A DNA stretch of 64,000 nt from an uncultured Victivallales bacterium (GTDB lineage Bacteria > Verrucomicrobiota > Lentisphaeria > Victivallales > UBA1829): assembly GCA_944390795.1 (NCBI GenBank), contig CALXRI010000016.1, positions 1 to 64,000 on the forward strand. Direction: 5' to 3'. The translations under genes and the position numbers were made by a program. Under the pieces are notes generated by a model that was not told the origin of the DNA, searched no databases, and was given only the letters and a program-made list of their open reading frames with translations. Each line of letters starts with the position of its first letter. The stretch's first letter is position 1. Shown here in pieces: positions 1-8,179 of this stretch.

Positions 1-99
1 CTTCCGGAAAGCGGAGAACAGCGGATTCCCGTGACGGAATTCGGTCCGGACGATCCTTATACGGTGATGACAAGCCGGACGGTTGAATTAACAGAATAA
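1..99 (+). CDS. C-terminal tail of an unidentified protein (truncated by window edge)
   Basis: An open frame enters from the left edge and ends at a TAA at 97-99, giving 32 residues ending in TVELTE. It is too short to assign a function. The region after it has a CCCCGGA/TCCGGGG inverted repeat (about 124-152) and then the leader of the fucosidase gene, so the two genes could be neighbours in a glycan-use region. Only the same-strand context supports this, and the fragment could be part of any protein. Confidence 0.5.
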   Translation, partial: LPESGEQRIPVTEFGPDDPYTVMTSRTVELTE

Positions 100-154
100 A
101 ACATAACAGGGAGGCAAGGGCGACCCCGGAAGTTTCCGGATCATTTCCGGGGAA

Positions 155-182
155 TTGAAAAATTCATTCTTTTTCGTATTGA
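155..182 (+). promoter_or_regulatory. Possible sigma70-type promoter of the GH95 gene
   Basis: TTGAAA at 155-160 is followed after 16 bases by TATTGA at 177-182. This fits the TTGAAA-N16-TATATT pattern seen before other genes in the window, with a poorer -10 box. The transcript would start near 190, just ahead of the first ATG at 215. Confidence 0.4.
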
Positions 183-214
183 ATTAGGAAAATATAAAAA
201 TTCACGGTGCAGTC

Positions 215-2554
215 ATGCAGAAAAAAAATCATTTCTTCTCAGAGGTGCGCAGAATCCCGTTCCGCCGGATTCGGCTGTCGTGTTCCGTTATGAAATTGTG
301 TGCGGGTTTTCTCGTCGTGTTATCGGCTCTTGCCGCCGCGGCGGCGGAGAATCTGCGTCTCTGGCAGGATTTTCCGGCAAGAAGATGGCAGTCCGAGTAT
401 TTCCCCATCGGCAACGGCGCGCTTGGCGCGATGCTCGACGGCGGGATCAAGCTCGACATCCTTCAGCTCAATCTGGATTCCCTTTGGACCGGGGACGGCA
501 ATCCCTCCGGAAATTTAGCTTCGATGGGCAGTTATCAGTCTCTGGGCGAGCTGCGGATTTCCTATGACCGGGTCTCCCCTTCCAAACCCTACCGCAGAGA
601 ACTGGATATCACCCGCGCGATTCATACCGTTTCCATCGGCGGCCAGACCCGGACCGCGTATGTCAGCGCCCCCGATCAGGTGCTGGTCTATGCCGTCCGT
701 TCCGAAGAGCCGCTTTCCGGGCGGATTGTCCTGCGCGATTCCCGGGAAGGCATGGCATACCGGGAGAACGGAAAGGAGAAAAAAATCGGGACTTCCTATT
801 CCGGCAGGGAACTCCGCCTTGACGGCGTTCTTCCCAATGAGCTGAAATACGGGAAAGACGGGAAAGTCATGAAGGAATTGATGTCAAAGGTGTTTGACGC
901 CGTCCCGTCCGATCTGCGCTACGGCGTGCTTGCCGGAGTTTCCGCCGACGGCGTTGTCGAGGCGGCTGACGATGCGCTTTGTTTCCGGAATTGCCGCAAT
1001 TTGACGGTTTTCCTCGTCGCGGACACCACGTATGAAATGAATCCCGCGGCAAATTTCCGGAATCCGGAAAAACTCCGCGGTCTCCGGGAACGGCTGGAGA
1101 AGGCGTTTTCAGCGGGAGAGGAAAAACTTCGTCAGCGTCATATCGCCGAATACCGCAGTTATTTTGACCGTGTTTCCCTGTCGCTCGGTTCCGGCCGCGG
1201 AGATCTTCCTCTGAGGCGGCGTCTGGCGGAATTCCGGAAAAAGGGCGGAGATCCGGAACTTCCGGCCCTGCTTTTCCAGTATGGGCGCTATCTGCTGATT
1301 TCCTCCAGCCGTCCGGGGACTCTGCCCGCCAATCTGCAGGGCATCTGGAACAATTCCAACACTCCCCCCTGGCACAGCGACTATCATACGAACATCAACC
1401 TCCAGATGAATTACTGGGGCGCGGAACCAGCCGGTCTCCCCGAGTGCCATCTGCCGCTTTTCGATCTGATGAATGCCGCCGTTCCCATTGCGGAGCAGGG
1501 GATGCGGAGTCTGGCGGGCAAACGCCGGATAGAGGGATTCACCTTCCGGACCAGCCTGAATCCCTTCGGCGGGGGCGGCTGGAAATGGAACTGCCCGGCC
1601 AATGCATGGCTGGCATTGCACATGTTCCAGCACTATGAGTATAATCCGGATCCGGATTTTCTGCGGCGGACGGCCTGGCCGTTTTTCGAAGGAACCATGA
1701 AATTCTGGCTTTCGTATCTGAAAGAGCGTCCGGACGGCAGCGTGGTCGTTCCCCGGGGATGGTCTCCGGAGCATGGACCGGTCGTCGACGGCGTTTCCTA
1801 TGACCAGCAGATCGTGACGGAGTTCTTCGATGCCTTCCTGAGAACGGCACGGATCCTGAACATCCGGAATGCCATGACGGAACGTGCCGGCGCCGTCCGT
1901 CCCCGTCTGCTGGGACCGAAGATCGGCAGATGGGGCCAGCTCCAGGAATGGGAGGAGGACCGCGACGTCAAGGGCGATTCCCACCGCCATACGTCCCATC
2001 TCTTTGCCGTGTATCCGGGGAGCAGCATCAACGCCGTTGAAACACCGGAGTTCCATCGGGCGGCACGGATTTCACTGGAGGGAAGATCAACGGCCGGGGA
2101 TTCCCGGCGTTCCTGGACCTGGCCGTGGCGCGCCGCCTTGTGGGCGCGGCTCGGAAATGGAGAGAAGGCCGTCGAAATGCTGAATTCACTTCTTCGGTAC
2201 AATACCATGGACAATTTTTTCACCACCCACGCGCCGTTTCAGATCGACGGCAATCTCGGCATGGTTGGAGCGCTTTGCGAAATCCTGCTGCAGAACGACG
2301 TCGACGGGATTTCCATTCTGCCGCTTGAACTTCCGGAGTGGCCGGAAGGTTCCTTTGCCGGACTGCGGGGAAAAGGCGGTTATACCGTCGGCGCCACATG
2401 GAAAAATGGTGTCGTCACCAAAGCGGAAATTACCGCCTCCCGTGCAGGGACCGTGAGAGTCAAACTGCGCACTCCTTTGCGCTACAAAGGCGCCTCCGGC
2501 AAGCGGTTCGACATTCCGATGAAAGCGGGGGAAACCGTTGTGCTGACCCGCTGA
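215..2554 (+). CDS. Secreted GH95 alpha-L-fucosidase
   Basis: A glycoside hydrolase family 95 enzyme of 779 residues, predicted to release alpha-1,2-linked L-fucose from host or algal glycans with inversion. The N-terminal beta-sandwich begins near residue 50 with the family-typical NGALGAM and LNLDSLWTG motifs. The (alpha/alpha)6 barrel follows and ends in a beta domain. The family's catalytic set is visible: the paired Asn in HTNIN (N393, N395), the acid Glu in SPEHG (E519) and the Asp in QIDGN (D678). A signal peptide with core AGFLVVLSALAAAAA starts at a second in-frame ATG at 290. The start at 215 would give an unusually long basic n-region, so 290 is a real alternative; neither has a convincing ribosome site. 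The mature enzyme should act in the periplasm or outside the cell. It converges on uvrC and has no transporter beside it. Confidence 0.9.
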   Translation: MQKKNHFFSEVRRIPFRRIRLSCSVMKLCAGFLVVLSALAAAAAENLRLWQDFPARRWQSEYFPIGNGALGAMLDGGIKLDILQLNLDSLWTGDGNPSGNLASMGSYQSLGELRISYDRVSPSKPYRRELDITRAIHTVSIGGQTRTAYVSAPDQVLVYAVRSEEPLSGRIVLRDSREGMAYRENGKEKKIGTSYSGRELRLDGVLPNELKYGKDGKVMKELMSKVFDAVPSDLRYGVLAGVSADGVVEAADDALCFRNCRNLTVFLVADTTYEMNPAANFRNPEKLRGLRERLEKAFSAGEEKLRQRHIAEYRSYFDRVSLSLGSGRGDLPLRRRLAEFRKKGGDPELPALLFQYGRYLLISSSRPGTLPANLQGIWNNSNTPPWHSDYHTNINLQMNYWGAEPAGLPECHLPLFDLMNAAVPIAEQGMRSLAGKRRIEGFTFRTSLNPFGGGGWKWNCPANAWLALHMFQHYEYNPDPDFLRRTAWPFFEGTMKFWLSYLKERPDGSVVVPRGWSPEHGPVVDGVSYDQQIVTEFFDAFLRTARILNIRNAMTERAGAVRPRLLGPKIGRWGQLQEWEEDRDVKGDSHRHTSHLFAVYPGSSINAVETPEFHRAARISLEGRSTAGDSRRSWTWPWRAALWARLGNGEKAVEMLNSLLRYNTMDNFFTTHAPFQIDGNLGMVGALCEILLQNDVDGISILPLELPEWPEGSFAGLRGKGGYTVGATWKNGVVTKAEITASRAGTVRVKLRTPLRYKGASGKRFDIPMKAGETVVLTR

Positions 2555-2676
2555 ACCGCCGCTTCCGGTCCCCGGGTCGGGATGAGCCGCCTGAATTTTC
2601 CCGTGTCGCGGTGCGGACACTCTGGAGAAGTTCCGGACGTCCGCTCCGGGCAGGCGGCGGGGACGCGGAGGAACTG

Positions 2677-4173
2677 TCACAGAATATCGAAACTGCCGGT
2701 TGCCGGGTGGCTTTCCAGATAGTCATGGATGGCCTGCGCCATTTCCCGGCCGATTCCTTCCACTTTCGCGCAGATTGTCTCCGGCGACGCTTTGCGGAGC
2801 CGGTGCACGGAGCCGAAGGCTTCCAGAATTGCGCGTTTCCGGGATGCCCCGATATTCGGGATTTCGTCAAGAATGGAATTCTGAATGGTCCGCAGGCGCA
2901 GGGCCCTGTGATAGGTCACGGCAAAACGGTGCGATTCGTCCCGGATGGCCTGGAGCAGCTTCAGGGCAGGGCGGTTCCTGTCGATGAGAATCGGGTCTCC
3001 GCGCCCGGGAATGAAAACTTCTTCGTTGCGTTTGGCCAGACCGATCACGGGAAATGGCGGGCAGTTCAGTTTCAGCAGCGCATCGACTGCGGAACTGAGC
3101 TGTCCTTTGCCGCCGTCTACAATGAGCAGATCCGGAAGAGGCTGCTTTTTCTCCAGCAGGCGGAAAAAATGTCGGGAAACGGCTTCGCGCATCATGGCGA
3201 AGTCGTTGGCTCCTGTCACGGTCCGGATCCGGAAGCGGCGGTATCCCTGCTTGTACGGGCGGCCGTCGCGGAAACAGACCATGGAGGCGACGGCAAGGGT
3301 TCCGGAGATGTTGGAGATGTCAAAGCAGATCATGACGCGCGGCGGCGTTTTGAGTTTCAAGGCGCTGCGCAGATCCTCGACCGCCTCCGGGCCGCCTGCG
3401 GTCTGCGGGATGAAGGCATTCGAAAAGGTCCTGTTTTTTGATCCGTAGAGAGACTCCACATTTTTTGAAATGTCCCGGAAAAGAGCCGCTTTTTCAAAGT
3501 TGCGCTTTTCCGCATATTCCTGCATTTTTTTCCGCAGGAGCTCCAGCATTCCGTCCACGTTTCCGTTCAGAAGATCGATCAGGCTGTCAAGACGTTCCCG
3601 GTATTCCGCTTCTGTGACCTTTCCGATGCACGGACAGCAGCAGTCCCTGATTTTTGCGGCAAGGCAGTGTGTGTACTCCTCTCTGCCCGGATCGTGAAAA
3701 ATGCACGAGCGCAGGGCATAATGGCGGATCAGGAAGTCCAGTGTCTGACGGAGGGCGCCTCCGTGAGGGAAGGGGCCGAAATAAAGGCAGGAGTCGTCTT
3801 TTCTCAGACGTGCCGTCTTCGGTCTCGGGAAACGTTCCGAAAGATCTATCTTGAGAAGCAGGTGGCGCTTGTCGTCGCGGAGCAGGACATTGTATTTCGG
3901 GGCGTATTCCTTGATGAGGCGCGATTCCAGGATCAGCGCCTCGTCCTCGCTGCGGACCGTGAGGCATTCCCATGTGTCGATGGAATTGATGAGGGAACGC
4001 AGCTTCGGATCTGCGCGTGTTTCCCTGGAGGGCTGGAAATACTGTGACATCCGTTTCCTGAGGTTTGCCGCCTTGCCGACGTAAATCACCGTGCCGAAGG
4101 AATCCCGGTAAATGTAGACGCCCGGCTTCGCGGGGATGTCGCCGGGATAAAAGGATATTTTTTTCAGTGCCAT
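2677..4173 (-). CDS. uvrC: Short UvrC-type excinuclease subunit C
   Basis: The nuclease subunit of UvrABC nucleotide excision repair, which cuts on both sides of a lesion. In the 498-residue product, the GIY-YIG domain covers about 10-95. Four Cys (157, 170, 178, 182) have the spacing of the UvrC Fe-S site. The UVR motif is at about 208-240, the RNase H-like nuclease at about 278-425 (D285, D324, D353, H415 all present) and the HhH domain at about 430-490. E. coli UvrC is 610 residues; here about 90 residues between the UVR motif and the RNase H domain are missing, although all catalytic residues remain. The frame opens with TTG at 4224, but that lies at the predicted transcription start. The start at 4173 (MALKKI) matches the family N-terminus, though its ribosome site is weak. 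Confidence 0.88.
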   Translation of the reverse strand: MALKKISFYPGDIPAKPGVYIYRDSFGTVIYVGKAANLRKRMSQYFQPSRETRADPKLRSLINSIDTWECLTVRSEDEALILESRLIKEYAPKYNVLLRDDKRHLLLKIDLSERFPRPKTARLRKDDSCLYFGPFPHGGALRQTLDFLIRHYALRSCIFHDPGREEYTHCLAAKIRDCCCPCIGKVTEAEYRERLDSLIDLLNGNVDGMLELLRKKMQEYAEKRNFEKAALFRDISKNVESLYGSKNRTFSNAFIPQTAGGPEAVEDLRSALKLKTPPRVMICFDISNISGTLAVASMVCFRDGRPYKQGYRRFRIRTVTGANDFAMMREAVSRHFFRLLEKKQPLPDLLIVDGGKGQLSSAVDALLKLNCPPFPVIGLAKRNEEVFIPGRGDPILIDRNRPALKLLQAIRDESHRFAVTYHRALRLRTIQNSILDEIPNIGASRKRAILEAFGSVHRLRKASPETICAKVEGIGREMAQAIHDYLESHPATGSFDIL

Positions 4174-4225
4174 ACGTTTTTTGAGAAAGGTTTTCCGGAC
4201 TTGATGCGTTTGCATACCGTGCAAT

Positions 4226-4253
4226 ACAATAGCCGGATGTGCGGAAAAAACAA
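4226..4253 (-). promoter_or_regulatory. Possible uvrC promoter
   Basis: On the minus strand TTGTTT is followed 16 bases later by TATTGT, ending close to 4226. Transcription would start at about 4220, which favours the ATG at 4173 over the upstream TTG. Coordinates are approximate to a few bases and the match to consensus is moderate. Confidence 0.35.
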
Positions 4254-4336
4254 TCGAAAGAGGAAAAAATCACTCGAAAAGAGCGTGTCAAGGAAGGCAA
4301 GAGCTTTTTTTTACGAAATTTTATTCCCTGCGGGAC

Positions 4337-4364
4337 TTGACATAAGCATATATGATTGTATTTT
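4337..4364 (+). promoter_or_regulatory. Promoter of the pilus-like operon
   Basis: A perfect TTGACA -35 (4337-4342) is followed after 16 bases by TATTTT (4359-4364). It lies in the divergent gap between uvrC and the first pilus-like gene, about 50 bases ahead of its ATG. No further promoter of this quality appears between the six downstream genes, whose gaps are 3-25 bases, so one transcript up to about 14.8 kb is likely. Confidence 0.6.
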
Positions 4365-4416
4365 TCGGTAATATTGTTGTCTTTGGCGTTGTTTTAATTA
4401 TCGAAAGAGCTGAAAA

Positions 4417-5169
4417 ATGAGATTCTTGCCGGCTTTGCTTCTGTCCGCTCTTCTGTTTGCGGCAGGGACTCTTCATGCCCAGGGACGGCGTTCCTCCTCC
4501 CGAAGAGCTGCGATTCCCGATATCCAGTTGTCGATCTCTCTGGTGAGCGCGCCGTCCATTCAGGTTCTGGACAAGGCTGATTCGGGGATCCCGCTTGGAA
4601 AAGGCAAGAAGTGGATTCAATTCCAGATTGCATACAAATTTTCCTCTTCCGCCGTGAATGCCAGGAAGATTTACGAGGATATGAAGGTTGAGCTTTATGT
4701 CCGCCATCCGGCTCCCGACGGCTATGCCTGGTTCACCGGCGTGCAGTATCTCCATTGCGTCATGGCGGATATGGAGAAGCACTATGCAGCCCTTTACATG
4801 CCTCCGTCCACGGTCGCCCGTTATATTTCAAGGGAACGGAAGTCCCGTGAGGTGTTGAAGAACCTTGAAGGACTGGTGATTCTCAGCGACCGCGATGATC
4901 AGATTCTCGGCCTGCAGTTTTTTGATCTTTCCGCGGGCGGGAAAAAACTCTCAGCTTCGCAGACCGCCGCATTGCGCAACGCCTTCCGGAGCATCAATCG
5001 GGAGAAATACAAGTTTGTCGATGCCATCTGGCCCAAGGAAAATACCCCGTGGCAATGGATTGATGCGGAAAAATATGATCTTCCGAAACCAGTGTTCAAT
5101 CATGCCGGCAGAACACAGATCAAGGAAATGCCTGCGGAAAAAAGCGCAGAGGATGAACGCGGAGGATAA
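4417..5169 (+). CDS. Amuc_1102-like exported pilus-locus protein
   Basis: A 250-residue exported protein with a cleavable signal peptide (MRFLPALLLSALLFAAGTLHAQ) and no further membrane segment. The mature part is predicted mixed beta structure with a basic, Lys-rich C-terminus. By position, first before a PilM gene in a block that otherwise matches Akkermansia Amuc_1101-1098, it corresponds to Amuc_1102. I cannot show sequence homology by eye, so the name rests on gene order and size. It sits three bases upstream of the PilM-like gene and should be co-translated with it. A periplasmic accessory role in the pilus-like complex is inferred. Confidence 0.65.
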   Translation: MRFLPALLLSALLFAAGTLHAQGRRSSSRRAAIPDIQLSISLVSAPSIQVLDKADSGIPLGKGKKWIQFQIAYKFSSSAVNARKIYEDMKVELYVRHPAPDGYAWFTGVQYLHCVMADMEKHYAALYMPPSTVARYISRERKSREVLKNLEGLVILSDRDDQILGLQFFDLSAGGKKLSASQTAALRNAFRSINREKYKFVDAIWPKENTPWQWIDAEKYDLPKPVFNHAGRTQIKEMPAEKSAEDERGG

Positions 5170-5172
5170 AGT

Positions 5173-6930
5173 ATGCCAGGAAACGAATTTCTACTTTGCA
5201 TTGATATCGGCGGAGACAGTATCAAAGCCGCGGAATTTTCCTATTCTCCCACGGGAGATATGGTTCTCGAGCGCTTTGCATTCTCCGAATTCGGCAAGGA
5301 GCTGAACGGCGAGGAAGACAATTTCCCCGTTTTTGCCACCGCTTTGTCCGACATTGTTTCGAAAAACGGTTTTCAGGCTAAGAAAGTATGCTTTACCATT
5401 TCCGGACAGAATTCCTACATTAAATTTGTCAAAGTTCCCGCAATGGTGAGCGATGAGAAAAAAATCAAGCAGATTATTGCTTTTGAAGCGAAGAATGCAA
5501 TTCCCTTTTCCATGGATGAGGTCGTATGGGATTCCCAGCTGATCAGTTCCGCCGATGACAGCGTCGAAATTGAAGCGATGTTTGTCATTGTCAAAAATGA
5601 GGAAATCGACAAGATCACCCGTATCCTGGAGGCCATGGGCAAGGAGATCGTCCTGATTGAAGTCGCGCCGACGGCCTGCTACAATGCCGCCCGTGCCAAT
5701 GGCGTCGGGGATACGGATTGCGAGATGATCCTGAATATCGGAGGACGATGCTCCACACTGATTTTTATTGACAGCGGGCGTTTTTTTGTCCGTATCATTC
5801 CGATCGCGGGTCACTCGGTTACGCTTCAGATCAGCAAGGAGTTCGGCATTCCCTACAATGAGGCGGAGGAACTGAAACGCCGTCATGGCTTTGTAGCTTT
5901 GGGCGGAGCGTATGAGGAACCGGATTCCGAGGTCGCCGCCACCGTTTCGAAGATCATCCGGAATGTGATGACGCGCCTGCATGGAGAGGTCAACCGCTCC
6001 ATCAATGTATACCGTTCCCAGCAGAAAGGCCGGAAGCCGGAGAGACTTTATCTTGCCGGCGGAAGTTCCGTCATGGCATATACGCCGCGCTTCTTTTCTG
6101 AAAAACTCAGGATTCCCGTGGAATATCTGAATCCGTTCCAGAATATTGCAATCGGTCCTGAGCTGGACAAGGAGAGTCTGGCTAATCTGGCTCATATGTT
6201 CTCGGAAACCATCGGTTTGGCCGTTCGTCATGCGACGGTCTGCCCTATTGAAATTTCGCTGGTTCCGGAATCCATGCGGAAGCTGAATGAATTCAAGCTG
6301 AAAAAACCTTATCTGTATGCCTCCGCCGCATCTCTGCTCCTTTGTCTTCTGGTGACTTTTTTCGGTTTTTCCAAGCAGTTGGAAATTGCGGAATACAAAC
6401 AGAATATCGCACGCAAATTCATGACGGAGACAAACCAGGTCGTTTCCCGTCTGAAGTCTGCGGAAAACGACTTTTCCAACGCGAGAAGCGAATATGAGGC
6501 GGCAGCCCAGATTCTGGCAAAGCAGAAAGACTGGCCGTTGATCCTGAACGAATCCCAGAAGGTTCTTCCCGATGATATGTGGCTGACATCTTTCTCACTG
6601 ACCAACAATCTTCCAAATAATAAAAACCAGGCGGATCCGGAAAATTTTTCCGGCGGGTTATTCGGCACAGTGCGATCCTCGCCGTCCACACAGATTTCTA
6701 CCTCGCCGAATGAGCTTTCCGCAGCGAAATTTGACGGACATGCCTTGATTCGAGACAACGAGATCAATGAATTGTATATGGAAATGCTTTCCAAATCGTC
6801 CTTCTTCAAGTTCAATCCCCAGACGGAGACGTTCACATCAGTGATTGACGGAACGATGGCAAGTACATTCAATGTATCGACATTTTCCCTCACATCCCAT
6901 TTGAAGGAAATCTATAAAAGGGGTAACTAG
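5173..6930 (+). CDS. PilM-like actin-fold ATPase fused to a PilN-like domain (Amuc_1101-like)
   Basis: Residues 1-360 form a PilM/FtsA-type actin-like ATPase. The phosphate-1 loop reads CIDIGGDSIKAAEF, and a phosphate-2/adenosine region reads LYLAGGSSVMAY. After a basic stretch there is one membrane helix at about 379-400, then a coiled coil at about 405-450 and a small PilN-type periplasmic domain to residue 585. In proteobacteria PilM (about 350 residues) and PilN are separate proteins, with PilN's cytoplasmic N-terminus binding PilM; here they are one chain. The ribosome site is GGAGG, 7 bases before the ATG. The protein should anchor the inner-membrane platform of the pilus-like machine. 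The domain boundary is from hydrophobicity; the PilN assignment is inference. Confidence 0.85.
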   Translation: MPGNEFLLCIDIGGDSIKAAEFSYSPTGDMVLERFAFSEFGKELNGEEDNFPVFATALSDIVSKNGFQAKKVCFTISGQNSYIKFVKVPAMVSDEKKIKQIIAFEAKNAIPFSMDEVVWDSQLISSADDSVEIEAMFVIVKNEEIDKITRILEAMGKEIVLIEVAPTACYNAARANGVGDTDCEMILNIGGRCSTLIFIDSGRFFVRIIPIAGHSVTLQISKEFGIPYNEAEELKRRHGFVALGGAYEEPDSEVAATVSKIIRNVMTRLHGEVNRSINVYRSQQKGRKPERLYLAGGSSVMAYTPRFFSEKLRIPVEYLNPFQNIAIGPELDKESLANLAHMFSETIGLAVRHATVCPIEISLVPESMRKLNEFKLKKPYLYASAASLLLCLLVTFFGFSKQLEIAEYKQNIARKFMTETNQVVSRLKSAENDFSNARSEYEAAAQILAKQKDWPLILNESQKVLPDDMWLTSFSLTNNLPNNKNQADPENFSGGLFGTVRSSPSTQISTSPNELSAAKFDGHALIRDNEINELYMEMLSKSSFFKFNPQTETFTSVIDGTMASTFNVSTFSLTSHLKEIYKRGN

Positions 6931-6954
6931 CAGGCGGAAAAGGATTACGGAACG

Positions 6955-8157
6955 ATGAATTTCATCAAGAAAAATATTATATTTTTTATTGTTTGTTCGC
7001 TGACGCTTCTTGCGTCGCTTTATCTCATTTATCTTGACCTGGAGAAGCATTCCCTGATAGCCAAGGCCAATGCCGAAACCGAGGAAAGTCGCCAGAAAGC
7101 GGATAAAGCATATAAAGGCAGAGGGAACCGCCCTGTGGATCCGAATGTCAAGATGATTGCATCCGACACTGAGATCGTGAAGCAGCGGACCGCCGTGCTG
7201 CAGCGGATTTTCGGGAAACCTTACAGAAATGCCCTGATCACGTTTGCCCGTGAAATCGGGATGACCGAGGATGAACTGCTGAGCAAGTTCCGTGATTTTT
7301 ATGAAAGTGATGAACAGAAGGATAAATCTCCGGAAGTTCTGATTCCCGATTTCAAAAAAAGCCTTGGTGATGAAAGAAAAGTGGAAGCCGCTTTCAACCG
7401 TTTTATCGAAACCGTTCAAAAGATCACCGTGGAACCTCTGACGGGGCAGGCGGCAATTGATATTTTTGCTGTCGCGCTGGGACTTCCCCGTTCGATGAAT
7501 TCCTCCTCCTGTCACGTGCTCCTTGCCACGATGCAGCGAAATATTTTTGACAGAAGAAATATTCCCGGAGTCCTGAGCATTCAGACCGTCCGTGATTTTA
7601 CTTATGACCAGTATGTTCAAACCCCGCCTCCGCTCAGCGCCATTCCCGATATCCTGATCATGATGCCGATCTACGAGGATATTTTCTACCGGATGCGTCT
7701 GAGCAAGCTTGCCAACGTGCAGGCTTTTACCCGGCTCAACAACGGAGTTGCGCATTCGGACAAGTATCGGAAATATTCTTTCAAAACCACTGTGACGGGC
7801 GACCTTGATTCCATTCGGAAATTTGTCAATAATCTTCATGAAGCCTACAAGGAGAATCAGGTTTATGTGGTTACCTGGGTCTCTCTGACTTCCCATACCG
7901 ATCAGGAAGTGGCACAGGCCAGAGCTCTTGTTGCAAATGATGTCGGCGGGGGTCCGCTCAATGCAAGATTCAATCAGCCGTCCCCGACGCCCTCCCGGTC
8001 CAACCGGCCGTCATCTGAAGAAAATGAAGCGCATCTGCCGCTGGAGGAACGCTCCGCTTACGGGCGGGTCATCATCGGTTCAAACCGTCAGGTCACAGCG
8101 GAACTGGAGTTTGATTATTACATCTTCGTAGGCGACAGGCTGGGGAAAACAAATTAA
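6955..8157 (+). CDS. Amuc_1100-like inner-membrane pilus protein
   Basis: A 400-residue protein with a short cytoplasmic start, one membrane helix (about 7-27), a coiled coil at about 28-50 and a long periplasmic region. This is the architecture of PilO and of Akkermansia Amuc_1100. Gene order (after PilM-N, before an Amuc_1099-like gene and a secretin) supports the match. Residues about 335-365 are Pro/Ser/Asn-rich and probably a flexible linker before a final beta segment. The ribosome site AAGGA precedes the ATG. In Akkermansia the homologue is exposed and acts on host TLR2; whether this protein does so cannot be told from sequence. Confidence 0.75.
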   Translation: MNFIKKNIIFFIVCSLTLLASLYLIYLDLEKHSLIAKANAETEESRQKADKAYKGRGNRPVDPNVKMIASDTEIVKQRTAVLQRIFGKPYRNALITFAREIGMTEDELLSKFRDFYESDEQKDKSPEVLIPDFKKSLGDERKVEAAFNRFIETVQKITVEPLTGQAAIDIFAVALGLPRSMNSSSCHVLLATMQRNIFDRRNIPGVLSIQTVRDFTYDQYVQTPPPLSAIPDILIMMPIYEDIFYRMRLSKLANVQAFTRLNNGVAHSDKYRKYSFKTTVTGDLDSIRKFVNNLHEAYKENQVYVVTWVSLTSHTDQEVAQARALVANDVGGGPLNARFNQPSPTPSRSNRPSSEENEAHLPLEERSAYGRVIIGSNRQVTAELEFDYYIFVGDRLGKTN

Positions 8158-8179
8158 CGGATGAAATGAGGGTATCAAA

